From positions 22,758,157 to 22,822,156 of the forward strand of contig CM060192.1 in NCBI GenBank assembly GCA_030549335.1: a stretch of DNA of 64,000 nucleotides, in the 5' to 3' direction. This stretch comes from Pontederia crassipes. Lineage: Eukaryota; Streptophyta; Magnoliopsida; Commelinales; Pontederiaceae. The number at the start of each line of letters is the position of its first letter. Position 1 is the stretch's first letter. Below are positions 51,261 through 63,135 of this stretch, one piece after another. The notes under the pieces were generated by a model. It saw only the letters and a list, made by a program, of their open reading frames with translations, did no database searches and was not told where the DNA came from. The translations under genes were made by a program, and so were the position numbers.

Positions 51261-52137
51261 ATTGATCTTAACCTTGTAATTTTACCCTCTTAATTTTGAG
51301 GAGTTTTTCACGTTAAATTACTATGTACATTTATGTTGATTATTGTAATTTTAATTCTCTACAAAATTTTGTTTTTCACTACGCTTGTTCAGTTTTCAAT
51401 TAAAACAAAGACTACCCCTTGTTTCAATTATGCAAGATATATGCTTAAACTTTTGTCATTCGCTACAGTGCAAGATGTATAAGTTCGTAATTTTTGGTCC
51501 ATAAAAGGTTCACAATCGTAAATCTATTGACTAAAAAGTGTCTTTTTAGAAATATTAATTCGAAGACCCCAAGAAGTTGGCTGATGGTCTCCTAAACATG
51601 GAAAAACATAATACAACCCAGCCGTGCAATTTGCTACCACACCATGATCCATCATTGCTTAAAGCCTTAAACTCATCGCCGTATGGCGTGGCAGATCCAT
51701 CGACGCAAACATGAAGGTTTTTTTTTTTTCTGCAAGCAATGGACGCGTTACCTGTTGATTCTTCCGTTTATTGGCATATAATTTTGAAAATTAAAATATT
51801 GTTACGAGTGCATGAATATATATATATATATATATATATAAGATATGATTGAAGTTATGGCATGTGAACCCGGTAAACAGTATTGTAAGATAAATGCAAG
51901 TTGGACAACATAATTCTTGGGCGATGCATGTGCCCTTAACCACAACTGAGACGGCAACTGCTGCCTCGTGACACATGCCCACATCACACAGCAACGTTCC
52001 TAAAATGCATACCATAAATCGTTTTGGAGATTCAAAACATTAAAAAAAACATTCTTTCTTTCTTCTTTCTATCTTAATTTCTCTCATGTCTCTGAATTCA
52101 AACATGCACCCACCTTTATCGAATCCAAATCCCTTTT
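51261..52137. other. Intergenic region
   Basis: Contains a T-run at 51718-51730 and a (TA)n run at about 51817-51841. A 74-residue minus-strand frame at 52015-51791 is unsupported. No gene was recognised. Confidence 0.45.
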
Positions 52138-52140
52138 TTA

Positions 52141-52497
52141 CCCAGTTTGGATGAAAGGAAATAGAGGGGAAGGAGTGAAAAATTTCCCTCAATTCCCCTT
52201 TCGGCCAACTTTTTTTTCAACCCCGATTTGGGGTTTAAAGGAGGTGAATGACAGTTAAAACAATTTATCAGATGAAATGACTTAGTTACCTTTAAACGTA
52301 TAAATTTTATTACAATAAGAAAAGGGTATAATTGTCATATAATATTAATACTTAAATTTTTCCCCTTCCTTTCTCTCCATCCAAACAAGGTTATTCATTC
52401 CCCCCCCCCCCCCCCCCCCCCCCCATTCCCTTCCCCCTTTTTCCCTTCCCTCTCGTTCCCCTTCCTTCCCTTTATGAAATTTTATCCAAACAAAGCC
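52141..52497. mobile_element. Tourist-like MITE in the PR-1 copy 3 promoter
   Basis: The left end CCCAGTTTGGATGAAAGGAA and the mirrored right end GGCTTTGTTTGGATAAAATT are similar, and both sides carry TTA (52138-52140 and 52498-52500), the duplication of PIF/Harbinger-derived MITEs. It contains a C homopolymer of 25 bases (52400-52424). Its right edge lies 113 bp upstream of the PR-1 TATA box. Confidence 0.65.
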
Positions 52498-52610
52498 TTA
52501 GTTACCACTGAAACAATTAAGCCACTCCACCTTCCAATATAATTAATTTAATTGGCGTTCGCAATACACAGCGTGCCTCGAATTCTTTAGATGCCCCTCG
52601 ATCTACCTAC

Positions 52611-52619
52611 TATAAATAC
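52611..52619 (+). promoter_or_regulatory. TATA box of PR-1 copy 3
   Basis: TATAAATAC lies 63 bp upstream of the start codon, a normal position for a short plant 5' UTR. Confidence 0.7.
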
Positions 52620-52673
52620 CCATGGCACGCCCTTCTCAGGCCACATTGGTCCCAGGCAACAACCAACTAACGA

Positions 52674-53156
52674 ATGGCTGCCGCAGCGTTCTCTGCCGTC
52701 GTCTTTCTGCTGCTCACCGCAGGCGACGCCGTCCGCGGCGCCTACGACAGCCCGGAGGAGTACCTCTACGCTCAGAACGCCGTCCGCGCGAGCCTCGGCA
52801 TCGGCCCCTTGTCGTGGAGCAACAAGCTCGCGGCCTACGCGCAGCATTACGCCAACCGGAGGCGCGGCGACTGCGACCTCATCCACTCGGACGGCCCCTA
52901 CGGCGAGAACCTCTTCGAGGGCTCCAGCGGATACACGGCGGCGTACGCCGTCGAGGACTGGATCTCGGAGCAGCAGTACTACGACTACGCCACCAACAGC
53001 TGCGCGTCGGGGCAGATGTGCGGGCACTACACGCAGGTGGTGTGGGCCAGCACGCTCTACGTCGGGTGTCCCCGCGTGAGGTGCGCCGACGGCGACGTCT
53101 TCGTGACCTGCAACTACGACCCCCCTGGGAACATCATTGGCGAGCGTCCCTATTGA
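52674..53156 (+). CDS. PR-1-like secreted CAP protein, copy 3 (intact)
   Basis: An intronless 160-residue ORF with a signal peptide (FSAVVFLLLTAGDAVRG), likely cut before AYDSPEEY. The CAP domain shows EYLYAQNAVRASLGIGPLSW, AAYAQHYANRRRGDC, YGENLFEGSSG, YAVEDWISEQQYYDYA, MCGHYTQVVWAS, VGCPRVRC and DVFVTCNYDPPGN. The second CAP His (HYTQ) and the Glu of YGEN are present, but the first His (HNxxR in most PR-1) is Gln (QNAVR). Six cysteines match the PR-1 disulphide set. The tail PPGNIIGERPY fits the CAPE peptide rule. Codon use is extremely GC-rich. The start is set by the signal peptide and the TATA box 63 bp upstream. Confidence 0.93.
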   Translation: MAAAAFSAVVFLLLTAGDAVRGAYDSPEEYLYAQNAVRASLGIGPLSWSNKLAAYAQHYANRRRGDCDLIHSDGPYGENLFEGSSGYTAAYAVEDWISEQQYYDYATNSCASGQMCGHYTQVVWASTLYVGCPRVRCADGDVFVTCNYDPPGNIIGERPY

Positions 53157-55600
53157 TTCATGCGCGCGCTACTTCTTCGCCTCCTCCTCCTCTTCCTAAT
53201 TAACAACGACTGGAAATCCATCATTCGCTATTTGTATTATATACTGCATGCTATTTGTAAAGATTAATATTAATATATATATATGCTATGCTTAATAACC
53301 ACATCAATCACTCCTAAATTTGTAGTAATAATCATAGTCTAATCGAACCTCGAAAATATGTGCGGATTGCTGTAATTGCCGCTGTTCTGTGGGCCCTTCT
53401 ACGGCTAACTTTGGGCCTGCGGCATTCCCGAGAAATATTAAATAACGAACTAACTAACTAACGAACGAACGAACGGACACATCATTGTTGGCTACTAACT
53501 GTAATTGTTTGAACTCTGCTATATACATTTTTTCTTCATGCAAACAAATGCAGCTAAAATGTATGAAGCCTGCAAATTTATGTGAAGTAACTATTCAATA
53601 CTTTTTTTCCTTTTTATTTTTCTTTAATTCTGGGTTCATATTTGTTTGATTGAGTACGTGCACGGTGATCAAACAATATTACATTTTTTTTATGTATTAT
53701 TACGTTATGAAGCTTTTTTCATGTCTACAAAATTTTGAAAATAGATGTAATTGTTATCGATATTTTAAATTCTTTTGTAATATCACGAGAGGTGATAAAA
53801 AAAATAAAAGGATAAAACTATGGCCCCTTAACCTACAACATTTTCTGAGGGTAGATTCTAACATTCATAAGATTAATGATCATATATCATCTGAATTTGT
53901 GACATAGGTAAAATATATGAGTGGATTTTTTTATAAAGAAATTAGTGAAGTTTGCATTTTAGTTAAAATCCACAAGTGAGGCACTTAACTAATTTGGAGT
54001 CGAAGTAAAAAGCAAGACATTATTTTTTAAATGGTGATTTCAGAAATCAATCCGGACTATTAATTTTCATCGGCTTTAAAATATAACCCTATTAATTAAA
54101 GGAGATTGAGGGGGAGTAGTAAACAACTTTTTCTTATTTAAGTAAGATTTATGAGTTCGATTCTTTATGAATATCGAATATTTAAAATCATATCAAACTC
54201 GACGGTGCCAACTTTTCAACTTATCAACAATGTGTTTTCTAGGGTTGGATGGCTTGAACGGTTGGCATCACTTCTTAGATATTGGGATTGGCAAAAAAAA
54301 TATAACTCTAGTGACAAATTGTATCAATCAAATTTGATTAAAAGTTTTTTAAAATTTCAGCATGAGACTTCTTACTATCAGAATGGAACAATGTTATCAG
54401 TTGAGCCACTTGTAGTTGTTAGTTGGCACCTAAGAGAAGGAGAGAGTTACAATAATTTGGGTGTACCCATAGGCCAATCTCTTTGCCTGAATTGTGGCAG
54501 AGGAGATTAGCTGCATCCTGCATGCATGCAAGCCTGGCTCTAAAGTGCCCCCCAACAATCATTTTTGCAGAGGGCCATCACTGCGGCTGTGGCTGCCAGT
54601 GTTTGGTGTAGGCTCCTAATGCATGCGATAGCGTCATCGCTCCTGTCTTGGCAGGCTTTGTGCCCCCCGCGGCAGGGTTGCTCTCTTCGTGTGACAAATG
54701 TCGACGGTGCGTGTGATGATGCCCTGCTACCATATTATTTAATTTCTTTCAGGATCACATATTATAATGTTAAATCTTGAACTCACAAGCTTCAATCGAC
54801 AATTCCAGTTGAGTTTTTTATTGCATGCAGCGTGATCTATGAAGATGATATTGGAAAAAAAATTAACTTATCTTCATCCCTTCTTTGTGACGAGCCCTCG
54901 TTAGTAGACTTTGTTCTCAACTTTTCCTTATCGTTCTTTCTTTTTATCTGACATGTGATGTTGCTTCGCGTGAAATGTCATCAAGAGCCTATGACCTAAA
55001 ACGCTATAGGGAATAAAAAATTAAATTGGCAAATGTATGCTTTTGACATGTGATGTGGGCGACATTGAATGGATACTTGAATACCCAATGAGAGGAGAAA
55101 AATGGCTTTGCTCTTTGTTCAACTTAAAAGAATTCTAAATTTTAACGTTGTTAAAAATAAAAGGTGTCTTGATGCATTGTAACAATCCTATTATCACATA
55201 TAGATTTTTCTGTCAAAATCCTTATGTTTGTATATAAAATCCTAACCTCCTCTTAAACGGCAACCACTACGGCTTTGAAAAAGAAAATGCAAAGGGACAA
55301 AAAGGAAGAAAACAGAGAAAATAGAGGAAGAAACAAAATTTATTAAGGTAGGTAAATGAGATTCAAGTTCCTCTTTTCTCTATCAGTTCTATAATGAATT
55401 GAGAGTTTGACTATACTTTACGGTTGCATAATTTTGGTGATTAGATCTATATGTTTTAGGTGATCATAATGCATGTCCTAGTTCTAAAGTTATGTATGAT
55501 TTTAATCATATGATTTTAAATTATGATTCCAACATGTTAGTTTCTATGTTCATGATTCATGCCCTAAAAAATGTTCTAAATTCTTAAATGACCTTGAGGG
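53157..55600. other. Intergenic region, no supported gene
   Basis: 53450-53475 is a short AACTAAC/GAACGAAC tandem run. The 119-residue frame at 54151-54510 lies in AT-rich sequence, has no recognisable domain and is not called. 54530-54720 is locally GC-rich without a coding match. Confidence 0.45.
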
Positions 55601-58600
55601 ATAGTCCCATGGACCGAATTTTGGCTCTCACTCGCATTTGTGACCAAACTATCATCTTTGTGATGAAGCCAAGGCACGACCGGTCATGAACATGATCAAG
55701 CTGGAAAAAATGATTTGAAAGTTTGGCTCGTTCTCACGTTTGCGGAATTATGTTTCACGAGCACACCGTTATAATTCAGTCACGGTCATGACTGATGTCG
55801 TGGATATCTTACTCATTATTACTAATACAAACTTTATTTTTTTTAACATTTTATCGATCTTCATATAATTCATGTCATTTTATTATTTTATCGCAAAGCA
55901 TATTTATATTAGAATAAATTTATGAGATTTTATATTTTACCAGATATTCACATATAGGCAGACCTCTATCCACATTCGAACTGAGAGGAAAGAGCTTAGT
56001 GGAATGAATTCTTTTATCTTTTGATTATGTGATTGGATGGGTTTCCTGGATATTTCGACAGGCAATGAACATGTAATCTAATCTATTTGTCTTTAATCTG
56101 TAGTCTCGAAATGAGAGCAGAGAACCACGAGAGTGAAGAGGTCCACTTTTATGATTCATTTTGCATCTAACTTAGCTAAACTGGTGATGCAAGACGAACT
56201 AATGTTTATCTATGAAAAGAGTCCCTAAGAAAGATGCTTTACATTCTCATCTTTAATTTCTCGATATGATATCTCGCTTGCTTAATCTTTCCATTAAACA
56301 AATAACAAAAACATAAAATGAATATACAAAAACAAAAAAGTATAAAACTATTACATTCCTGCAACGTTAATTTTAGTAATCAGATTAATTTATTTGATAG
56401 TTATAAAGTTCAGAAACAAGCAATATCTCTCTATGGTTCGACCACATACTATACTACAGGGAAGATTGTGTGTTTTCGGCCTAAGACGTATATATTGGGA
56501 TTTATCGATTTCTAAAACTTGTCGAAAGATGTAGCTCGATTAGGGGCATTATACACATGAGTACCCCTATTTGAAAGCTGAGTACCCCAATGAGAGCATT
56601 TATAACTGAGATATTTTCGAGTTAGCATAGAATTGATTCTTTTTATCATATTTTATGACACTCCTCATCTCCCAATTCTTCTTAACTCCACATCAAATTA
56701 TTTTTGCGCCATTGACAAAGAGAGTTTTGAATTTTTTTTTCTAGACTTTGTTTTTGTTTTATTTGAATTTGATGTCATTATTTTATGCCAATTCATTGTT
56801 TACAATCATAATTGTTTTCCATTTTCGTTTCAGTTTTCTTTTTTTTTTCTTGACTTTCATTTTTGTCTAGTTAACTTGGAATTATCATTGCTCTATAATC
56901 GATTTCACTATTTATAGTCTAGTTTAGATTCGTTTACTCTTTAGCAATTAATTTCATTATTTTAGGTCAACTTTTTTTTATATTTACCTCTATTTTTTGT
57001 TACCTTATATTCTCATTGTCTACGTCTCATTCCATTGTTTATATTCAGTTATACTTGTGTATCATTTTTATATTTAGGCTAGGTTTACTTTTTAGCAATT
57101 TATTTATTTTTGTTATTAATCCTATCTTAGTTTATGTTTCATTTCATGTTTGCTCCTATTTTTTATATATCTACAACTAACCTCATTATATGAAAAGTTG
57201 AAATAGTGCAAAAAAAATTTTGAATTTGGATTATGGGATAGAAAGGAAAAGAAGTGAACGATCACATGTCAAACTAAGAGAAATTGACTAGCACATTGAG
57301 TATCAAGTATAAGATGGATATGAGTTGAGAGATTTGGTCCCAGAATTACTATTAATAAAGTGAAATGCCAATCAATGAGAGTTGTGACGAAACATTTTTC
57401 AAAGTTAAAGATATTATATATAAGTCTGTTCAGAAATTAGTTCCAATATTGCACGATCATCACAAGTTTACTACAATTAAGTATTTTTTGTTCAACACCC
57501 TTCTTATGCTTACATGTAGGCCTCTCGATGTAAAAAATATTCAAATTGTTAGAATCTTGAGCAAGACTTCTCAAATTTAGCAATCATGTTTTTTACTCAC
57601 AAAGTCAAATATATTATCATCAAAGTCAAGGTCAAATTTTAGAGGTTGTAGCTATGGATAATTCACGGCAAATACTTAATCAACTCATAAGGAAATTAGA
57701 TTTTGAAATTAAGTTAGAGAACTTCTTAAGGCAGCAACAAAAGCAAAACACAATCACAGAACAATTTTCTATGGCAATAGACGTTTTCAAGTTGAATCTC
57801 AAGATTGAAGGTTCAAATTTTTCTACAAACTAATTCAGAAAACTCTGCAAACCTAATCTGCCCATTTGGAAGAAAAAAATTAGGAAATAAATATGGGAAT
57901 TGAGAAAAGAGATAAACCAAAAGAAAGAATTGGTTGTAAAGGAGAAACATGAGGAATCATTTGGAGCTAAAACTGAAGTCAGCAATCAAGAAAAGACTAC
58001 AATAACTAATATTAATTGTGTAATCACACAAGTTGAAGTTGAAAAGGATGTTGTCTCACCAAAGGTACATGCTAAAAGACAAGATGAAGTTGTTGAAGTG
58101 AGTAAAGAAGCTATTACAATGGTACCAACCGCTGATCACATTGAAGACTCACTGCTAAAGTGTCTATCTAATGAAGAAGAAATTTTGAAAACATCAAATT
58201 CTGAATTTCTAAAGAACTGTGAGATATTCCCTTCATATTGCTTTCAGACTATCAATGGGTAACAAGTACCCTCACTTGTGATGAATATAGCAACTCAATA
58301 TATTTGGTGGCTACCCTGAAGATGAGTTACTTAGTGGACCCAAAGAAAAAATAAAAACAATCTCGCCTACTCTCAAATGTGAGGTTCTTGGACCTAACTC
58401 CAACTGGTCAAGTTCCACTTGAGGCAATTTCCTCCATAGATCAACATGAGTGCAACCTTTTACAATTAAAGATGAAGGAACTTCAAAAGAAAAGAAGTGT
58501 TCTAATGCTGAAGTTAGTTACAATTCTTTTGAAGAGTATATTCAGAGTTCCAAAGTCACACCCATGCCATTATCCACGGGTCAACAAGTTATGATACCAA

Positions 58601-60000
58601 AGCAACATGACGTAATTGAAATAACCAAGATGGATGTAAAAGCAGAATAGTTTTCTTTTCAAATAGAGAAGGTAACAACATAATTCAATTTTTCAAAACC
58701 AATAGAATATCCATCTAAGGAAGACCAATATTTGCCTAGTGAAACCATGGACCAAGAATTTGAAAATCCTTCTGTAATCATACATTTAAAAGGCTATTGA
58801 AGAAATGGTTACTTAAAGAGGATGATGTCCTAGGAAATTTAGAACTCATACATGTAAAGTTAAGCCTCGTTGGATGAGCGATAAACACAAATGAGAAATA
58901 AAAATTTGCTACTTATGAATTGGGATATTCGTACTTGACTACTGAATCTATGCACATATGGAAATCTCTACTTGATCACATGGCACTATTTAAACCTCCT
59001 TGAACTTAAGAATACAAAAAGTCTAGTTTAAAACAATAAAGAATGGCTCTTGTTAGGATGCAACCCAACCTAATAGTATTTTTATCTTATCTTCGTTCGT
59101 TTCGTTTGAAGAAAAGAAGGATCCCATAGAATCAATCTTTCCACTTTAATAGCTCTAAATAAATTAAATACATGCATTAAGATACAAAGGTTTCTTATTC
59201 CACAACAATGAAAGCACTTTTTTATTCTTTCCTATACTAGGGGGATTTCACTTTGGAAAGAAAATGATCCAAGGAATCAAGTGGCAAGAGTTCAACTGCC
59301 TCCGGCTGAATTTCCGATACAACATCATATTACACATACCCCTACCTTTTGCACCAACTACACCTCTTACTTTTGATTTCCATATTGCTATCCTTATTTT
59401 CTATATTTTGATCTCAGTCTTTCTCTAGAGACTTAGCAGCTGAGGAAGAAGGAACGTGAAGAAAGATACTCCCACTTGAACTACACATAAAACTTTGAAC
59501 CACACCTACAAAACGAAAAACTATTTCTCTTTGCTTTCTAAAGATGATAAACACTCGTTCAACTTGTTTTAACATTGAGGACAGTGTTGGTATTAAGTTT
59601 GGAGGTGTAAATGATATGTTCTAACTCCTATTGCCATTACCACGATATTGTGGTTAAAGTTTAAAATTTTTCACAACATGCTTCACTTTTACATCATAGA
59701 TACAAATTTTCATTTTCCATATGTGTTTCCCACTAGGAATCAAAACAATTATCATACTTTTTATTTTTGAATTGTATTTGTTTGATATTCTCATGCATTA
59801 TTCCTAAACTACAAAAAGTATTGTGCGCTTGTAGTCTTGGGCTAATAGTTTATAAATTTCAAACTAATGTGAAATTTTCTGCCAAATGGGAGCAAGTCCA
59901 CAAGTGAGGGCAACTTATGGCTTATGGGCAACTTGATCCCTGCAATTTCTTACTGGGATTATAATATTCTATGTTTTCTTTTGTTCTTTCACCTCACATC
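55601..60000 (+). mobile_element. Weak remains of a Tat/Athila-like Ty3/gypsy element
   Basis: Two non-coding landmarks typical of this lineage are present in order: a GTTAGGATGCAACCCAACC phrase (about 59053) as found downstream of pol, and CATTGAGGACAGTGTTGG with TTAAGTTTGGAGG (about 59572-59604), the polypurine-tract region before the 3' LTR. 55640-55810 has GGTCATGA/CACGACC words like those of the solo LTR at 32982-34653. Frames between 57365 and 58650 are lysine/glutamate-rich and probably derive from this element. Boundaries are uncertain; it is heavily decayed. Confidence 0.4.
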
Positions 60001-60584
60001 GCACATACCACAAGTCACTTAGGGCTTCATTCTATTGATGGTTCATAAGGACGATAGCCTCGACGAGATGTATGTGTCCCTTGTTTTTGTTACATTAGTG
60101 TCCCTCTTTTGATGATGTCAAAACAGTGAAAAGTTAGAGTGGATGATTATGTTTATGTGTTTTTATGAGTGGCATGTACCATTTTGTAGTTCATCATTTG
60201 CAGTGACTCTCGTCACATATTTGAGTGCATGCACACTTTGAATGTACTTTTATGATTGATGACTATGATTGTCGCACCATGGATGGCTTTTTGTGTTATT
60301 GCTCATATATCATGTGATGCTTCGAGTTATTTGATGTTCATGTGATGCTTATGGATGTTTAACTTCACATATAATTTGGGTGTTATTTGATGTGTTATAT
60401 ACCATTTTAATTCCCTCACATGCTATTACATATTCACATGTGTCTTATGTCAACAAATATCATAAATTAAGAGCATGTATTTACAAGAAGAAAATTATGG
60501 CCATTATATGCATACATTTAAAGGGAGCACACTTATATGTAGGTTCAGGAGTAGGATCGAAGCTCGTCAACACATTTTGAGTTT

Positions 60585-60625
60585 GCATTTCTTAACTTTT
60601 TTTAGAGGAGCATTTCTTAACTTTT
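60585..60625 (-). repeat. Micro-retroposition scar 1
   Basis: A 16-bp direct repeat (GCATTTCTTAACTTTT at 60585-60600 and 60610-60625) encloses 9 bp. On the minus strand the insert reads TCCTCTAAA and abuts the A-starting duplication, i.e. a few bases plus an A run. Confidence 0.6.
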
Positions 60626-60649
60626 ATTACTGTGGCACATTTGTTTGCC

Positions 60650-60694
60650 TAGATAATTTTACTTTTTTTTTTGAAACAGTAGATAATTTTACTT
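60650..60694 (-). repeat. Micro-retroposition scar 2
   Basis: A 15-bp direct repeat (TAGATAATTTTACTT at 60650-60664 and 60680-60694) encloses 15 bp. On the minus strand the insert is CTGTTTC followed by eight A. Confidence 0.7.
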
Positions 60695-62450
60695 GACTTC
60701 TCTAAAACAGTTTCAAAATTTTTTATTGCGATTTTTAAAAACATCAATTCATCCCACCCTCATGACTTGCACATAGATGGTATTCTACAAACTTCTCGAG
60801 TTTAAGAACATATAAACGTCCAATTTGAGCTCTTAAAGAGCCATGTAGTGATGAAACTCTAATTGAGACAACAAAATCGAAGGAAAATTCACCCTAATTG
60901 AGTCCTTATCTCTATTTATTCAACTCCAGTTGCCAAAATCTTTTCAATGTGAAGCTCCCTGAGTGCCTGTTCATTAATGATGTCAATCAGTCAATGTAAT
61001 TGTTATGGTAACTTGTAATCCCAATGCACAATGATCCAAAATGGATGCATGTGACCATGTTGTTTCAAAGTCTATGGAGAATCGAGAATATGAAAATATG
61101 ATGTAAGCAAAATCTAAAATTGAAACTTGACATTACCTAATGGATCATATCATGTGGAGAAAACTGAAGGAGCTCACGTGATTGAAGGTAAACATATATT
61201 TGTTTAGAACACATCATTACTAGTACTCACACGACTACCAAAGTCAGTGTAATCCATTGAACCATTTGCTTTACACAATAAGTCTGAAGACAAATCATTG
61301 TATGAGGAATAATTGAAATTGCAAGCAGAAAAACTGTTATTTACTGCTAGTTAATGGAAATGGCATCTCAATGTTGTCCTGTGACGAGGTCATGAAAATG
61401 TAAATGTCGTGTCAAGTGAAACATATGAATGAAATGTACTCTAGTACTGACCTTCCAGTTCCAACCATTCATTCCTCAGGGGCCATCTCCCAAATCAATA
61501 ATCAAATGTTATCATAAATGGTCACTCCTGCAAAAATGCACTCCAAGAATACACTCGATAAATATGGATTACGTCCTTCGACATAAACAAATTTTTTTTG
61601 AGAGGATAAGCAGCCAAATTAGAAAGGAAATTTGTTGAAAATCCATTTGATTGAACCATCAGAATTCAAATTTTGTGCTCTACAAAGTTATACATAATAT
61701 AAAATAATGAACATAAAAAATTTTACCAATAAATATTTATAGCAACAAAGTGTCTGAATTGTTTTCATTGCTACATCGTTCTCATACAAAATTGTAAGAA
61801 GTAAAATCAACTGGAATATTATGCAACAAAAACAGTATTTACTGAAAAAATATAGTTTTTGGATAGTGGCCAAATAAAATCCCAAACTACCTATTCAAGT
61901 GAATATAGAAGCTAAAATTAAACATTTTATATAGGAATTCTCAAAGAGACAGTAAGAAGAAAAAGAAAGGATATTGAAACCATAAAGCAAGAGGATCCAT
62001 TTTTACTGTCCCACAAGAAGCATTGGTTTCAAAGAATGTTCTCATTGTCCTTGTACCATTGAAGAAATTATATAACATGACTATTTAACTATCTTCTTTA
62101 TAGGGTTTGCTGGTAAACGTTCAAGAAAGTCACAATGATATGGGCAATCAACCATGGCAAGATAGATGTACGTTTGATTTAAATGTGCTACCAATTTTTT
62201 AAAATATTATGCCGATAGAAAGAGCAATATTTTTACATTTAGAATCGTAACACTCTTTCTTTAAGTGTGGGGACAACTTTAGTCTAGTCGAGACCACCAT
62301 GCGGACAACTCAAGGAAGCCAAGTATATTTTTTTTAATACAAACATCGACAATGTTTAAACTCAAGACCCTTGACCTGAAATCATATTAAATTTGGATAT
62401 GCTACCAATTCAAGCTTTATATTTACACGTAACAATATAGGCAGAACTCA

Positions 62451-62491
62451 ACAAGTCTGAAAGTTTTTTAAAAAAAACAAGTCTGAAAGTT
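62451..62491 (+). repeat. Micro-retroposition scar 3
   Basis: A 15-bp direct repeat (ACAAGTCTGAAAGTT at 62451-62465 and 62477-62491) encloses 11 bp: four T and then seven A. Confidence 0.65.
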
Positions 62492-62730
62492 CACTCATTC
62501 TATTGAGGTTCATATGGCATACAATTCATTGGATAAGCAAAGAAAAGAAATAATAGATTGGAAAAATGAGATATGATAGAATAAAAGAGTCAATCTTTCT
62601 AGCATAAGTGAAATATAAAGGATCAACCAAACTTGATCAGGATATTAGGATTGTTCCTTTGGTCTTCTAGCAAATCCCAAGACTTTCTTATGCAACGAAA
62701 CACATGCAAAAATCTTAAACAAAGCACATC

Positions 62731-62769
62731 AACTGATCATAACCCCGAAAAAAAAACTGATCATAACCC
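62731..62769 (+). repeat. Micro-retroposition scar 4
   Basis: A 15-bp direct repeat (AACTGATCATAACCC at 62731-62745 and 62755-62769) encloses 9 bp: CG and then seven A. Confidence 0.65.
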
Positions 62770-62929
62770 AGAAGATATTGCAAGGTACATATAGGATGGG
62801 CTGAATGTACTGACTCTAAGGATTTGTTTAGTTTAAAGTTCATTAAAGAAAAAGGAAAGATAAAGAAAGGGAAGACAAAGGACAATGGAAAGAAAATTGA
62901 AGAGAATGAAGGTGAATAATTATTCTTAT

Positions 62930-63135
62930 TTGATTGACATAATTAAAGAACTCCGCCTATGTTTATAGCCGGTCCCAAGCCCGGATAAAGGAGGAGGGTT
63001 GTGTTAGGTCCCGACAGCCAGCGTAAAACCCTGTCGAATCTCATGAACATGGATCAACGAATTCGTATGATCCATGTAGCCGACCCCACCTAGTGGGATA
63101 AGGCTTTGTTGTTGTTGATTGACATAATTAAAGAA
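62930..63135 (+). mobile_element. SINE-like insertion of 164 bp with 21-bp target duplication
   Basis: The insert (62951-63114) contains GGTCCCAAGCCCGGATAAAG, then TAGCCGACCCCACCTAGTGG and ends GGCTTTGTTGTTGTTG. This tail is shared by plant Au-like SINEs and RTE-type LINEs. It is flanked by a perfect 21-bp direct repeat (62930-62950 and 63115-63135, starting TTGATTGACATAATT). No clear pol III A/B boxes were recognised, so it may be either a short SINE or a 5'-truncated RTE LINE. The perfect duplication indicates a recent insertion. Confidence 0.8.

Larger units (their letters stand above)
60001..62929. other. Intergenic region hosting several micro-insertions
   Basis: No gene was recognised. 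Short frames (60380, 60475, 61429) lack domain signatures. The four micro-insertions that fall here are listed separately. Confidence 0.45.

Noticed and set aside
52587-53203. Three further long frames over PR-1 copy 3
   Set aside because: GC-rich shadow frames; only the 52674 frame has a signal peptide and CAP motifs.
54151-54510. A 119-residue frame
   Set aside because: AT-rich, no domain, no conserved motif, no splice partner seen.
57900-58262. A 120-residue lysine/glutamate-rich frame as a host gene
   Set aside because: It lies within the Tat/Athila-like remains and has no host-gene signature.
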